A program made the translations under genes and the position numbers. Source: an uncultured Clostridia bacterium (lineage in GTDB: Bacteria > Bacillota > Clostridia > Oscillospirales > Ruminococcaceae). Taken from it: a stretch of 64,000 bases of DNA. A model generated the notes under the pieces. The model had not been told where the DNA came from. It made no database searches and saw nothing but the letters and a program-made list of their open reading frames with translations. The stretch's first letter is position 1. Each line of letters opens with the position of its first letter. This document shows, piece by piece, positions 28,212 to 38,319 of the stretch. The stretch is from contig CANQNF010000002.1 of assembly GCA_947625125.1 (NCBI GenBank), positions 1-64,000 of the forward strand. Direction: 5' to 3'.

Positions 28212-29387
28212 TCAGTATGCTTTTATGTTCTTGACCCTCGTATTTTCAACGGCCTCTTTTATAAGCTCCTCGAAATCGAACATCCCCTGAGCCTTTTCAA
28301 CGTCCGCAAGCGTGGGCTTGGTCCTCGGATGCCTCGGCGTGAACACGGTGCAGCAATCCTCATACGGCTCTATGGATATTTCAAACGTGCCTATTTTATA
28401 GGACGTGTCGATTATCTCTTTCTTGTCAAGCCCTATGCAGGGTCTGAACACCGGCATCCTGCAAACGGCGTCGGTCGTCACCATCGCGGCCATCGTCTGA
28501 GAGGCGACCTGTCCGAGGCTCTCGCCGGTAACGAGCGCGCACATCCCGTTTTTCTCGGCTATCCTTTGGGCAATCTCCATCATCAGCCTGCGCATAATAA
28601 GGGTAAAATATTCCTCGGGGCAGTTGTTTTTTATCTCCTCCTGGATTTTTGTGAACGGCACGGTGTAAAAGCTTATCCGTCCGCAGTATTCCGACATTTT
28701 TTCGGCAAGTCTCTCGACCTTTAAAAGCGCCCTTTCGGACGTGTAGGGCGGGGCCTCGAAGTGTATCGCCGAGATGACTACGCCTCTTTTTGCCATCATG
28801 CAGCCCGCAACGGGGGAGTCTATCCCGCCGGACAATAGAAGCAGAGCCTGTCCCGAGGTTCCGACGGGAATGCCGCCTGCTCCGTCGACGGGTATATCGT
28901 GTATGAACGCTCCCTCGGCCCTTATCTCGCAGACTATCGTCACCTCGGGCTCATGCAGGTCCACCTTTAAATGCGGCAGCTTTTCAAGGAGCATTCCTCC
29001 CAGATTTGCCGCAAGCTCGGGAGATGTAAGATAAAAACTCTTGTCCGAGCGCTTGCATGTCACCTTGAAGCTTTTTGCGTCCTCAAGAATTTCCTTATAT
29101 CTTAAGTACGCGACGTCAAATATCGCCGGAAGATTTTTTTCGGCCCTTATCGCTTTGCAGAGCTTTGTTATCCCGTACACCTTTTTAAGGCGCTCCATTA
29201 CCTCGTCCATATCGATATTCTCGTCAAGCGGCCTGACATATAGCGTTGACTGAGCCGAATACAGGTCGAATTTCCCGAGCGATTTTATACGTCTTCTGAC
29301 GTTTTTCATCAGCTCGTTCTCGAATCCTCCGCGGTTAAGACCCTTTAAAACTATCTCTCCGTATTTGCAAAGTATAATTTCTCCCAT
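28212..29387 (-). CDS. thiI: tRNA 4-thiouridine synthase
   Basis: LLLSGGIDSPVAGCMMAKRG; THUMP-like N-terminus; GESLGQVASQT. Confidence 0.92.
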   Translation of the reverse strand: MGEIILCKYGEIVLKGLNRGGFENELMKNVRRRIKSLGKFDLYSAQSTLYVRPLDENIDMDEVMERLKKVYGITKLCKAIRAEKNLPAIFDVAYLRYKEILEDAKSFKVTCKRSDKSFYLTSPELAANLGGMLLEKLPHLKVDLHEPEVTIVCEIRAEGAFIHDIPVDGAGGIPVGTSGQALLLLSGGIDSPVAGCMMAKRGVVISAIHFEAPPYTSERALLKVERLAEKMSEYCGRISFYTVPFTKIQEEIKNNCPEEYFTLIMRRLMMEIAQRIAEKNGMCALVTGESLGQVASQTMAAMVTTDAVCRMPVFRPCIGLDKKEIIDTSYKIGTFEISIEPYEDCCTVFTPRHPRTKPTLADVEKAQGMFDFEELIKEAVENTRVKNIKAY

Positions 29388-29390
29388 ATT

Positions 29391-30524
29391 CTACCTCTTT
29401 ATTCTCACAAGCTTTGACATTGCTTCCGAAATCCCGTCGGCAAGCCTGTCTATTTCCTCTTTTGTTGTCATATATGAAGTGCTGATTCTTATGGTCGTGT
29501 CGGCGACCGAGTCCTTAAGACCGAACGCCGTCAAGACTCTGCTCTTTTTTCCTTTTGAGCATGCCGACCCGCTTGAGACGGCTATCCCCACGCTTTCAAG
29601 ATAGTGGAGCATGGTCTCGCTCTTTATTCCCGGCACAGAAGCGCTGATAATATAGGGGCTTGCGTTTTCGGGGGAATTTATAGCCGCGCCCATGCCGATA
29701 AGCTTTTCCACCGCATATTTTTTTATAGCTTTAGCATGCTCAAGCCGCTCTCCGATATTTCCGGACAGCTCCTCCACAGCCTTTCCGAACGCATATATAA
29801 GCGGCACCGACTCGGTCCCCGAGCGCACGCCGTTTTGCTGACCGCCGCCGACGATAAGAGGGGACATCCTCACGCCCTTTTTCAGGTACAGCCCGCCTAT
29901 ACCCTTGGGCGCGTGGACCTTGTGCCCGCTGAACGACAGAGCGTCCGCCGACAGCTCCTTAACGGTAAACGGCAGCTTCATGAACCCCTGCACGCAGTCG
30001 CAGTGTGTCATGCAGTCGGGAAACGCCTTTTTGATTCTCTTAAAAGCGTTTCCTATCGGCAGGATATATCCCGTCTCGTTGTTTACGAGCATGGCGCTTA
30101 TAAGGCAGGTATTTTCATCCACCGCCGAAAAAAGCATATCCTCGGTGAGGTTCCCGTCTTGGTCGGGCGTTACCGTCACGACGTCATAGCCGCGCTCTCC
30201 GAGCCTTTTGAACGCCTCGGCCACGGACGGATGCTCTACGGCTGTCGTAACGACTCTTTTTTTGCGTCTGCCGTAGGTCTCGGCAAGCCCCAAAACGGCG
30301 GCGTTGTTTGACTCGGTGGCGCCGGATGTAAAGAAAATCTCCTCCGGTTTTGCGGATATTGCCGCAGCTGTCTTTTCCCGGGAAAAGTTGACGAGCCGTT
30401 CGGCCTCAATTCCGAAGTGATAGAGGCTCGAGGGGTTGCCGTAAGCCTCGGTCATGGCAAAAACCGCCGCATTTGCAGATGAACGTAAAACAGCGGTCGT
30501 AGCGGCGTTGTCGAGATAGATCAT
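29391..30524 (-). CDS. Cysteine desulfurase (NifS/IscS-like)
   Basis: MIYLDNAATT; SFSGHKVHAPKGIGGLYLKKG; SSGSACSKG. Confidence 0.93.
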   Translation of the reverse strand: MIYLDNAATTAVLRSSANAAVFAMTEAYGNPSSLYHFGIEAERLVNFSREKTAAAISAKPEEIFFTSGATESNNAAVLGLAETYGRRKKRVVTTAVEHPSVAEAFKRLGERGYDVVTVTPDQDGNLTEDMLFSAVDENTCLISAMLVNNETGYILPIGNAFKRIKKAFPDCMTHCDCVQGFMKLPFTVKELSADALSFSGHKVHAPKGIGGLYLKKGVRMSPLIVGGGQQNGVRSGTESVPLIYAFGKAVEELSGNIGERLEHAKAIKKYAVEKLIGMGAAINSPENASPYIISASVPGIKSETMLHYLESVGIAVSSGSACSKGKKSRVLTAFGLKDSVADTTIRISTSYMTTKEEIDRLADGISEAMSKLVRIKR

Positions 30525-30772
30525 ATGAATTCTCCTAAAAATTTATAAACAGCGCGTCTACGGCCCGAAAGCTTCATGTCATATATAATAATACTTTTTC
30601 GGAGCCCGAAATATTGCACGCGCTGAAAAATCGTCAAATAATTATACTACACTTTTATAAAAAAAGCAAGAGCACCCGCAAGCTCTCAGCTTTACCCTTG
30701 AATCCGAGCCTTTACATTCTCAAAAATTTATGCTAAAATATAAAAAACGATTCACAGAAAAAGGGACAAAAT

Positions 30773-31639
30773 ATGAAAAAACCGAGATCGATACTTAAAA
30801 TAATTTTTTGTCCGCCTGCGGCCGTCGGGATACCGATAGCCGTCTTTGGGCTCGGCTTTGTGGCGGCCGTGCTTCTGTATGACGTACAAAAACCCGTTTT
30901 GCGCTACGGCTCCTATCTTGCCTCTGCATACGCCCTGATTATTTCCGTGACGCTTGCCGTCGGATTTTTCCGCTTGCATTCCCCCAAAAAGGCTCTTTAC
31001 TCAACAAAAATCGGAAACAAATATTTAACCGACCCTTATTTTAAAAACAGGGTCTCGCTTGCTTTCGGGCTTGCCGTAAATCTTGCATACATTGCAATCA
31101 AGCTCTTTTCCGGGTTTTTATATCATTCTTCATGGTTTATCGCTTTAGCGGTTTACTATATCCTGCTTGCAATCATGCGCTTTGGCCTTATCCACCCCTG
31201 CGGAAGCATATCCGAGGAGCTGAGGCGCTGCCGGTCATGCGGCTTTATCCTGTTTGCAATGACTATCGCCCTTGGCGGCATTGCGGCGTTCATGGTTTAT
31301 CAGAACCGCCATTTCAGCTACCCGGGCTATCTTATCTACGCGATGGCCGCCTACTCGTTTTACGCGGTCATCACGGCTATTGTAAATATTTTCAAGACCA
31401 GAAAGTTCAACAGTCCCATTATTTCGGCGGCTAAGTCGGTGAATCTGGTTGCGGCTCTCGTTTCAATTTTGGCTCTTACGACAGCGATGATAGCGCAGTT
31501 CGGCGACGACGACCCCGAATTCAGGATGATAATGGTGGGAGCGGTCGGCGGAGCGGTCTGCGCAGTCGCCATGGAGGAAGCAATCAGAATGATTTTGCAA
31601 TCGAGCATGAAGTTAAAGCGTGCGAAAGGGGAGGACTAA
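30773..31639 (+). CDS. Multi-pass membrane protein of unknown function
   Basis: Several hydrophobic segments; no motif recognised. Confidence 0.65.
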   Translation: MKKPRSILKIIFCPPAAVGIPIAVFGLGFVAAVLLYDVQKPVLRYGSYLASAYALIISVTLAVGFFRLHSPKKALYSTKIGNKYLTDPYFKNRVSLAFGLAVNLAYIAIKLFSGFLYHSSWFIALAVYYILLAIMRFGLIHPCGSISEELRRCRSCGFILFAMTIALGGIAAFMVYQNRHFSYPGYLIYAMAAYSFYAVITAIVNIFKTRKFNSPIISAAKSVNLVAALVSILALTTAMIAQFGDDDPEFRMIMVGAVGGAVCAVAMEEAIRMILQSSMKLKRAKGED

Positions 31640-31689
31640 GCCCTTGCAATCCCTCATTCCCCGTGCTATAATATCCCCGAGGTGATAAC

Positions 31690-32784
31690 ATGCCCGGAAT
31701 ATACATCCACATTCCCTTTTGCCTGCACAGGTGCGGCTACTGCGATTTTTGCTCGTCTTTAGCCTCTTCCGAGGCTGTCGAAAACTACGTAAAAGCCCTT
31801 GTGAAGTGCATTTCCGGCTTTTCGGTCTCCGGGATTTTTGCCGACACGCTTTATTTTGGCGGAGGCACCCCGTCGCTTCTTGAGCCGTCACAGATGGCGC
31901 TGATTATCGATACAGTTTCCCAAAAATTTCCTTTGACATCCGACTGCGAGATAACGACCGAGGCAAACCCCGGAACCGTTGACGAAAAAAAGCTTCGGGC
32001 ATACCGCTTCGCAGGAATAAACCGAATTTCTTTCGGCATACAAAGCTGTAAAGACAATGAGCTTTACACTCTCGGCCGAATCCACACGTTTTCCGAGGCG
32101 CTTTCGGCCATCGATTTTGCCCACGCTTCGGGCATAGAAAACGTCTCTGCGGACCTCATGCTCGGCATTCCCCACCAGACCCTTGAGACTGCCCTCGAGT
32201 CGGTAGAAAAATTCACCGATTCGGGTATCACGCACCTCTCTGCATACATGCTTAAAATCGAACCGGGCACGCCCTTTGACAGCCCCGGGATACGTTCTCT
32301 TTTGCCGTCCGACGACGAGGTCGCAGACATATATCTTGAGACGGTAAAAGCCCTTGACAAAAGGGGTTTTAAGCAGTACGAGATCTCGAATTTTTCTCTT
32401 TCGGGATACGAGTCCCGCCACAACATAAAGTACTGGACAGGGGAGGAATACCTCGGCTTCGGGCCGAGCGCTCACTCCTATTTTAACGGCCGAAGATTTT
32501 ATTACCCGTCCGACATAGGCGGCTTTGTCTCGGACCCCCTGAAGCTCCCCGAGACCGAGGACTCCTGCCCCGACGTGCTCGAAGAATATATCATGCTCGG
32601 TCTCAGGATGTGTAAAGGCATATCGCTTGACAAAATAAGGGTTCTCGGCGGCGACCCGAAGCGCGTTCTTTCTGTCTGCAAAAAATATATTTCGGCAGGT
32701 CTTATGAAAAATTCCGGCGGCAATTTGAGCCTTACGCCCGAGGGATTTTTAGTCTCGAACGGAATAATCTCGGAAATAATCTGA
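31690..32784 (+). CDS. hemW: HemW-like radical SAM protein
   Basis: GIYIHIPFCLHRCGYCDFCS; YFGGGTPSLL; GFGPSAHSY. Confidence 0.92.
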   Translation: MPGIYIHIPFCLHRCGYCDFCSSLASSEAVENYVKALVKCISGFSVSGIFADTLYFGGGTPSLLEPSQMALIIDTVSQKFPLTSDCEITTEANPGTVDEKKLRAYRFAGINRISFGIQSCKDNELYTLGRIHTFSEALSAIDFAHASGIENVSADLMLGIPHQTLETALESVEKFTDSGITHLSAYMLKIEPGTPFDSPGIRSLLPSDDEVADIYLETVKALDKRGFKQYEISNFSLSGYESRHNIKYWTGEEYLGFGPSAHSYFNGRRFYYPSDIGGFVSDPLKLPETEDSCPDVLEEYIMLGLRMCKGISLDKIRVLGGDPKRVLSVCKKYISAGLMKNSGGNLSLTPEGFLVSNGIISEII

Positions 32785-32860
32785 AAAGCCCTTGCAAAAT
32801 CCGAAAAGCTGTGTTATAATTTTATATGTATAGTGCAGCTTTTTCTTGGAGGTCATACCC

Positions 32861-33913
32861 GTGAAAAGAATTTTTTCGATCATAACGGCGGCGCTTATAA
32901 TTATGACTCTGCTTTGCTCCTGCGGCAAAAAGGAGGACGACGCCGGAATCTACATCCCGCCGATAAGAACCGACGGCAAGGTAAACTACGAGACCGTCCA
33001 CGCGACGATAGGTACCCTCAAGGAGGAAATTTCTATTGAGGGCCAGTTCACGACTCCCTACCGCACCGACCTGATGTTCACTCTGACAGGCGGTACCATC
33101 GAGAGCATAAACGTCCACATCGACCAGGATGTAACGGCGGGCGAGGTCATAGCGACTCTGAGTTCCGACGAAATAGAGGAGAAGCTCACCGTCCAGGAAA
33201 TAAAGCTGAACAGCGCTAAATCGACCTACGACGCTTTAGCGGCCTCTCATGCGAGCTCCGAGGATCTTGAATTTGCACAGATAGCCGTAGACCTGGAGCA
33301 GCTTGAATACGACCGGCTGACCGACATGAAAGAAAACCTGACCCTTAAAGCCCCGTTCGACGGCAGGATAGTCTCGATTGAGGATTATTACGTCGGCTCC
33401 TACATCGACCGGAATGTTCCTTTCTGCACGATTTCCGATTCATCGAGATACTGCCTTACCGCTACAGACTACAACAATGTTCTCAAAAACGTTTCTTTCG
33501 GCACCAAGGTTGACATCAAGCAGGGCACCCTTGCCGAGACCACGGGCAAGGTCGTCGACACGATTGTTTCCGAGATTACCATTCGCGACGCCGACAACCA
33601 CCGCCAGACTGTTCCGGTGAACAGCTATGTCATAGAGTGCGACGACGATGACGCGCAGTTTTTGGATCTCGGCGGAATCGAGGTTATTTTCACGACCGTA
33701 CGCCGCGACGACGCCGTGATAGTGCCATATCAGGCAGTGTTTGAAGCAACCGACGACGTGACCAATCTGACCGGGACATATGTGAACATCCTCCTCGGCG
33801 GCATTAAGGTCCAGACCCCTGTCACGGTGGGCATTGTCACCGGCACCGGAGAAGACGTCAGAGCCGAGATAACAAGCGGCCTCGACGGCACCGAAACGTT
33901 GATCCTGAGATGA
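32861..33913 (+). CDS. HlyD/RND-type periplasmic adaptor-like lipoprotein
   Basis: GTG start after ggaggt SD; lipobox LLCSCG; LKAPFDGRIVSIEDYYVGSYID lipoyl-like segment. Confidence 0.75.
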   Translation: MKRIFSIITAALIIMTLLCSCGKKEDDAGIYIPPIRTDGKVNYETVHATIGTLKEEISIEGQFTTPYRTDLMFTLTGGTIESINVHIDQDVTAGEVIATLSSDEIEEKLTVQEIKLNSAKSTYDALAASHASSEDLEFAQIAVDLEQLEYDRLTDMKENLTLKAPFDGRIVSIEDYYVGSYIDRNVPFCTISDSSRYCLTATDYNNVLKNVSFGTKVDIKQGTLAETTGKVVDTIVSEITIRDADNHRQTVPVNSYVIECDDDDAQFLDLGGIEVIFTTVRRDDAVIVPYQAVFEATDDVTNLTGTYVNILLGGIKVQTPVTVGIVTGTGEDVRAEITSGLDGTETLILR

Positions 33914-33937
33914 GCCGAACGGATTTATAATTGAAAT

Positions 33938-33974
33938 TTCAGGGGACGCTCTTTTACGGGGCGTTCCTTTTTGT
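33938..33974 (+). terminator. Intrinsic terminator after the adaptor-like gene
   Basis: ggggacgctcttttacggggcgttcctttttg. Confidence 0.6.
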
Positions 33975-34111
33975 TTAACGCTTTGGGAGACTTCCGGGAA
34001 GGGGTATGTGCGTGACTTCCTCCTTCTGCCTCTCCCGGCCCTCGCTCGCGACCGCTCCCGCGTTCGCTTGCTCGGGCTGTGCGCGCTGACTTTTAGCTTA
34101 CTGCTTTGCCC

Positions 34112-34440
34112 GACGGCATTTCATGCCGTCAGGTTGGGGACAACCCTTGCAGGGTTTTCCCCAAGCCCTTTTCGGAGTGCGGCTCGCGCATTCGCGCTCG
34201 CCGCATAGGGGACCCCCGGCGAGGGTCCCCTACGGCAAAACTGTCCACAGGACAGATTTTGCCTACCCTCCTGCGCTTTTTAAAAGCCTCCGAAAACGAT
34301 GCCTGACGGCATCCTTTTCGGAGGCCGGGGATTTCGCAGCCTGCGGGCTGCGACCAGAGGCTCCTCGCCTCTGGACTCTCGCCCGCTTTTTGAGGAAAAG
34401 CGGGGTAAAACCTTTTAAGTTTTTTTGCTCAAAAAAGGTT
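34112..34440. repeat. Intergenic hairpin array II, sharing modules with array I
   Basis: 58-nt block 34297-34354 matches 19658-19715 at 57 positions; further stems ggggaccc/gggtcccc, ccagaggc/gcctctgg, cccgctttt/aaaagcggg. Confidence 0.85.
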
Positions 34441-34509
34441 TGGGCTTAAACTTTCAGATTTCCCTCCCTAAATCTGAGAATATATCAATTTTTACAGGCT
34501 TCTTTGTCA

Positions 34510-34538
34510 TTGTAAATTACTGTGAAATAAGTTACAAT
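34510..34538 (+). promoter_or_regulatory. Promoter of the GH31 gene
   Basis: TTGTAA - 17 nt - TACAAT. Confidence 0.5.
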
Positions 34539-34571
34539 ATATCTGTAAATACTTTTTCGGGAGGCGCCGAA

Positions 34572-36884
34572 ATGCTATACGCCGTAAAGCCGCCGTCATG
34601 CGAAATCATCAAAGTAACTTCCTCCGACGGCACCCTCGTTCTTCATTCCGACTACAAAAATATTTTCCTGACCCCGGTCTCGGAGCGCTGTATCAAAGTC
34701 TCCGTCACCCGTGAGGATAACCTGTCCGGCCTTAAGCGCCCCGGAGTTGTCAAAAAGCCCGATTTTAAGGACTGGAACTACACCGAATCCGATGAAAAAA
34801 TAATTTTTAACAGCGGCAGCGTCATGCTCGAAATATGCCGAAAAACCGGGTCCTTTACCTGGAAAACCTCCGGCGGAAAGCTTTTGGTACGCGAGCCGGA
34901 AAAGGACGGCGTTATCCTCGAAAAATTTGAAAAATACAGGATGACCGAGGCCGCCACCGAGAGAGTTTCCACTGCCGACGGCGAAAAAGAGGTCGTCAGG
35001 GAAGCCAAAAGAGTCCCCGACGGGTATTCATACCATGCCGAGCAAAGATTTATTTTCCGGGACGGCGAAGCCCTCTACGGCCTCGGACAGCACGAGGAGG
35101 GCTGGGGAAATCTCCGCGGAAAGACCGTCTACGGCCACCAGGCCAACCGAAAAATAGCCCTGCCGTTTCTCGTCTCTAACATGGGTTGGGGCCTCTTGGT
35201 CGACACATACAGCCCGTTTATTTTCAGCGACGGCGGCATAAACTCCTACTTCTACTCCGAGGCCGTACCCGAGCTTGAATATTATTTCATAAACGGCGGC
35301 GATATGCGTGGGGCAGTCGCCGAGTACCGCGGCCTTACCGGCGGCCTGTCGCTTTTGCCGAAGTGGGCTTTTGGGTATATCCAGTCGCAGGAGAGATATG
35401 AAACTCAGGACGAAATAATATCCGTCGCAAAGGAATACCGCAGGCGCTCCATCGGTCTTGACGGCATAGTTTTGGACTGGTGCTCATGGGAGGACGGAAA
35501 GTGGGGCCAGAAAAGCTTTGACAGGACCCGCTTCCCCGACCCGGGCAGGATGATAAACGAGCTTCACGATATTGACGTTAAGTTCATGATTTCCGTCTGG
35601 GCAAACTCCGACCCCGGCTGCGAAAACTACGAAGAATTCAAGGAAAAGGGCCTCTTTTTACCCGGCCAGAACATCTATAACGCGCTTTCCGAGGCCGGCC
35701 GAAAGACATACTGGGCACAGCTCGAACGCGGTCTTTATAAATACGGCGTCGACGCATGGTGGTGCGACAACAGCGAGCCGATAACCCCCGAATGGCAGCG
35801 CCGCGAACGTCCCGAGCCGTCGAATATGTATAACGAATATGTGCGGACTGTATCCGACCACCTGCCTATAGAGCTTTCAAATTCATTCGGCCTATATCAT
35901 GCCCAAGGCGTTTACGAGGGCCAGCGCTCCGTCTCGGATGAAAAGAGAGTCTTTAACCTTACAAGAAGCGCCTCCGTCGGCTCACAGCGCTTCGGCACCG
36001 TTTTATGGTCGGGCGACATTGAGGCGACATGGGACACTCTTACCCGCCAAATCGGCGCAGGCCTCGGCTTTTCGGCTTCGGGGCATCCTTTTTGGACGAC
36101 GGACATAGGAGCGTTTTTTGTAAAAAGAGGGGACTCATGGTTCTGGCGGGGCGACTTCGACGGCGGATTTTCCGACCTCGGCTACAGGGAACTCTTCACG
36201 AGATGGTACCAGTGGGAGGCGTTCTTGCCTATCTTCAGGGGCCACGGCACCGACTTCCGCAGGGAGCTCTGGCTATGCGAAAATTCCGACGGCGCGGACT
36301 TCTACGACGCTATAATCAAGGCCAACCGCCTAAGATACGAACTGCTTCCCTATATCTATTCGGAAGCCGGAAAATGCCGAGTTTACGGCGGTTCAATGAT
36401 AGAATTTTTAGCATTTGAATGGCCCTTTGACCCCGAAGTCTTAAACATAACCGATCAGTATCTTTTCGGCAGCGAGATGATGGTCTGCCCGGTACATGAG
36501 CCTATGTATTATCTTCCCGGCTCGAAAAAAATCGACGTTCCAAAGACAAGAAAGGTATACTTCCCCGAAACTTCCGGCGGCTGGTATGTTTACGGCACGG
36601 GCGAGCATTATTCCCCGGGCTGGGCCAAGGTAAGCTGTCCTATAGACAGCATTCCTGTGTTTGTAAAAGCCGGAGCGGTGATACCCTCTTCCGTTCCTGC
36701 CGAGTCGACGGCGAAGCTCTCCGAAAGGCCGATTTACAACGTTTATCCGGGAGCGCGGAGAGATTATATCTTCTACGAGGACAGCGGCGACGGCTACGGC
36801 TATGAAAAGGGCGAGTACCGTTTATCAAGGGTATGTTATGATGAAGAAATAAAGATAAAGGTAATACACGACGGCCTTAAATAA
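34572..36884 (+). CDS. Glycoside hydrolase family 31 (alpha-glucosidase/alpha-xylosidase type)
   Basis: ATG 34572 after gggag SD; GIVLDWCSWEDGKWG, WWCDNSEP, FWTTDIGAFF. Confidence 0.88.
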   Translation: MLYAVKPPSCEIIKVTSSDGTLVLHSDYKNIFLTPVSERCIKVSVTREDNLSGLKRPGVVKKPDFKDWNYTESDEKIIFNSGSVMLEICRKTGSFTWKTSGGKLLVREPEKDGVILEKFEKYRMTEAATERVSTADGEKEVVREAKRVPDGYSYHAEQRFIFRDGEALYGLGQHEEGWGNLRGKTVYGHQANRKIALPFLVSNMGWGLLVDTYSPFIFSDGGINSYFYSEAVPELEYYFINGGDMRGAVAEYRGLTGGLSLLPKWAFGYIQSQERYETQDEIISVAKEYRRRSIGLDGIVLDWCSWEDGKWGQKSFDRTRFPDPGRMINELHDIDVKFMISVWANSDPGCENYEEFKEKGLFLPGQNIYNALSEAGRKTYWAQLERGLYKYGVDAWWCDNSEPITPEWQRRERPEPSNMYNEYVRTVSDHLPIELSNSFGLYHAQGVYEGQRSVSDEKRVFNLTRSASVGSQRFGTVLWSGDIEATWDTLTRQIGAGLGFSASGHPFWTTDIGAFFVKRGDSWFWRGDFDGGFSDLGYRELFTRWYQWEAFLPIFRGHGTDFRRELWLCENSDGADFYDAIIKANRLRYELLPYIYSEAGKCRVYGGSMIEFLAFEWPFDPEVLNITDQYLFGSEMMVCPVHEPMYYLPGSKKIDVPKTRKVYFPETSGGWYVYGTGEHYSPGWAKVSCPIDSIPVFVKAGAVIPSSVPAESTAKLSERPIYNVYPGARRDYIFYEDSGDGYGYEKGEYRLSRVCYDEEIKIKVIHDGLK

Positions 36885-36906
36885 GGCAGAAAGAAAGGAG
36901 CACGCT

Positions 36907-38298
36907 ATGAAAAAACAGGCATTCAACCCCTATCTTCCGTCCTGGGAGTACATCCCCGACGGCGAGCCCTACGTTTTCGGAGACAGGGTCTACGTCTACG
37001 GCTCGCACGATCTTTCAAACGGCTGGGTCTTCTGTCTCGGGGACTACGTATGCTGGTCGGCGCCCGTCGACGACCTCGGAAACTGGCGCTATGAGGGCGT
37101 TATCTACCCCAAGACATCCGACCCGCTTAATAAGGACGGCAGGATGTGCCTTTACGCTCCCGACGTGACGGTCGGCCCCGACGGCAGGTACTATCTCTAT
37201 TATGTTCTGGACAAGGTCTCGGTCGTCTCGGTGGCGGTCTGCGATACCCCTGCCGGAAAATACGAGTTTTACGGTTATGTGCATTACCCCGACGGCACCC
37301 GTCTCGGCGACAGACCGGGCGACGAGCCCCAGTTCGACCCCGGCGTTCTCACCGAGGGCGACAGGACTTATCTCTACACCGGCTTTTGCGGCATGGGCGA
37401 TAAGTCCCGTACCGGCGCGCAGGCTACGGTCCTCGGTCCGGATATGCTCACCGTCATAGAGGACCCGGTGATAATCGCCCCCGGCTGCATGTATTCGGAC
37501 AACACGCCGTTCAAGGGCCACGCATTCTTCGAGGCTCCCTCTATAAGAAAAATCGGCGATACATATTATTTCATTTATTCATCTCAGGTCATGCACGAGC
37601 TCTGCTATGCCACGTCCAAAAAGCCTCGCGAGGGCTTTGAATACGGCGGGGTCATCGTCTCGAACGGCGACATCGGCATAGGCTCCTACAAGCCCGCCGG
37701 GAAGTGCATGTCAAACATCGGCAACAACCACGGCTCAATCGTCGAGATAAACGGCGAATGGTACATTTTCTATCATCGCCAGACCAACGGCACCTGGTTC
37801 TCCCGTCAGGGCTGCGCCGAAAAGATAAAGGTCCTCCCCGACGGCAGCATCCCCCAGGTCGAGATAACGTCCTGCGGCTTAAACGGCGGCCCGCTGAAAG
37901 GGGAGGGCGAATACCCGGCATATCTCGCCTGCCACATCTTTTCGGATTCCGACGACCGCCATGCCCCCAACGGCAAAATTGTTCAGGACGGCGGCGACGG
38001 CGACGAGAATTTAGGTTATATCACCGGCATTCACGACGGAATTTCGGCAGGTTTCAGGTACTTTGACTGCAAGGGCGTCAAAAAAATCGGCGTGACGATA
38101 AGAGGCTACTGCGGAGGCGAATTCCGTGTAAAAACCGCCTGGGACGGCGAAACGCTCGCCACGGTCAAGGTCATCAGCGCAAATATCTGGCAGGAGTTTC
38201 AGTCGGACATATCCATCCCCGACGGCGTTCATGCAATTTATCTTGAATATAAGGGCGGAGGAAATCCGCAGCTCAAATCCTTTACTTTATACTGTTAA
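36907..38298 (+). CDS. Glycoside hydrolase family 43-like, with C-terminal CBM6-like module
   Basis: NPYLPSWEYIPDGEPYVFGDRVYVYGSHD; YAPDVTVGPDGRYYLYYV; FFEAPSIRKIGDTYYFIYSS. Confidence 0.87.
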   Translation: MKKQAFNPYLPSWEYIPDGEPYVFGDRVYVYGSHDLSNGWVFCLGDYVCWSAPVDDLGNWRYEGVIYPKTSDPLNKDGRMCLYAPDVTVGPDGRYYLYYVLDKVSVVSVAVCDTPAGKYEFYGYVHYPDGTRLGDRPGDEPQFDPGVLTEGDRTYLYTGFCGMGDKSRTGAQATVLGPDMLTVIEDPVIIAPGCMYSDNTPFKGHAFFEAPSIRKIGDTYYFIYSSQVMHELCYATSKKPREGFEYGGVIVSNGDIGIGSYKPAGKCMSNIGNNHGSIVEINGEWYIFYHRQTNGTWFSRQGCAEKIKVLPDGSIPQVEITSCGLNGGPLKGEGEYPAYLACHIFSDSDDRHAPNGKIVQDGGDGDENLGYITGIHDGISAGFRYFDCKGVKKIGVTIRGYCGGEFRVKTAWDGETLATVKVISANIWQEFQSDISIPDGVHAIYLEYKGGGNPQLKSFTLYC

Positions 38299-38319
38299 TT
38301 TTTTACGGAGGTGTAAAAT

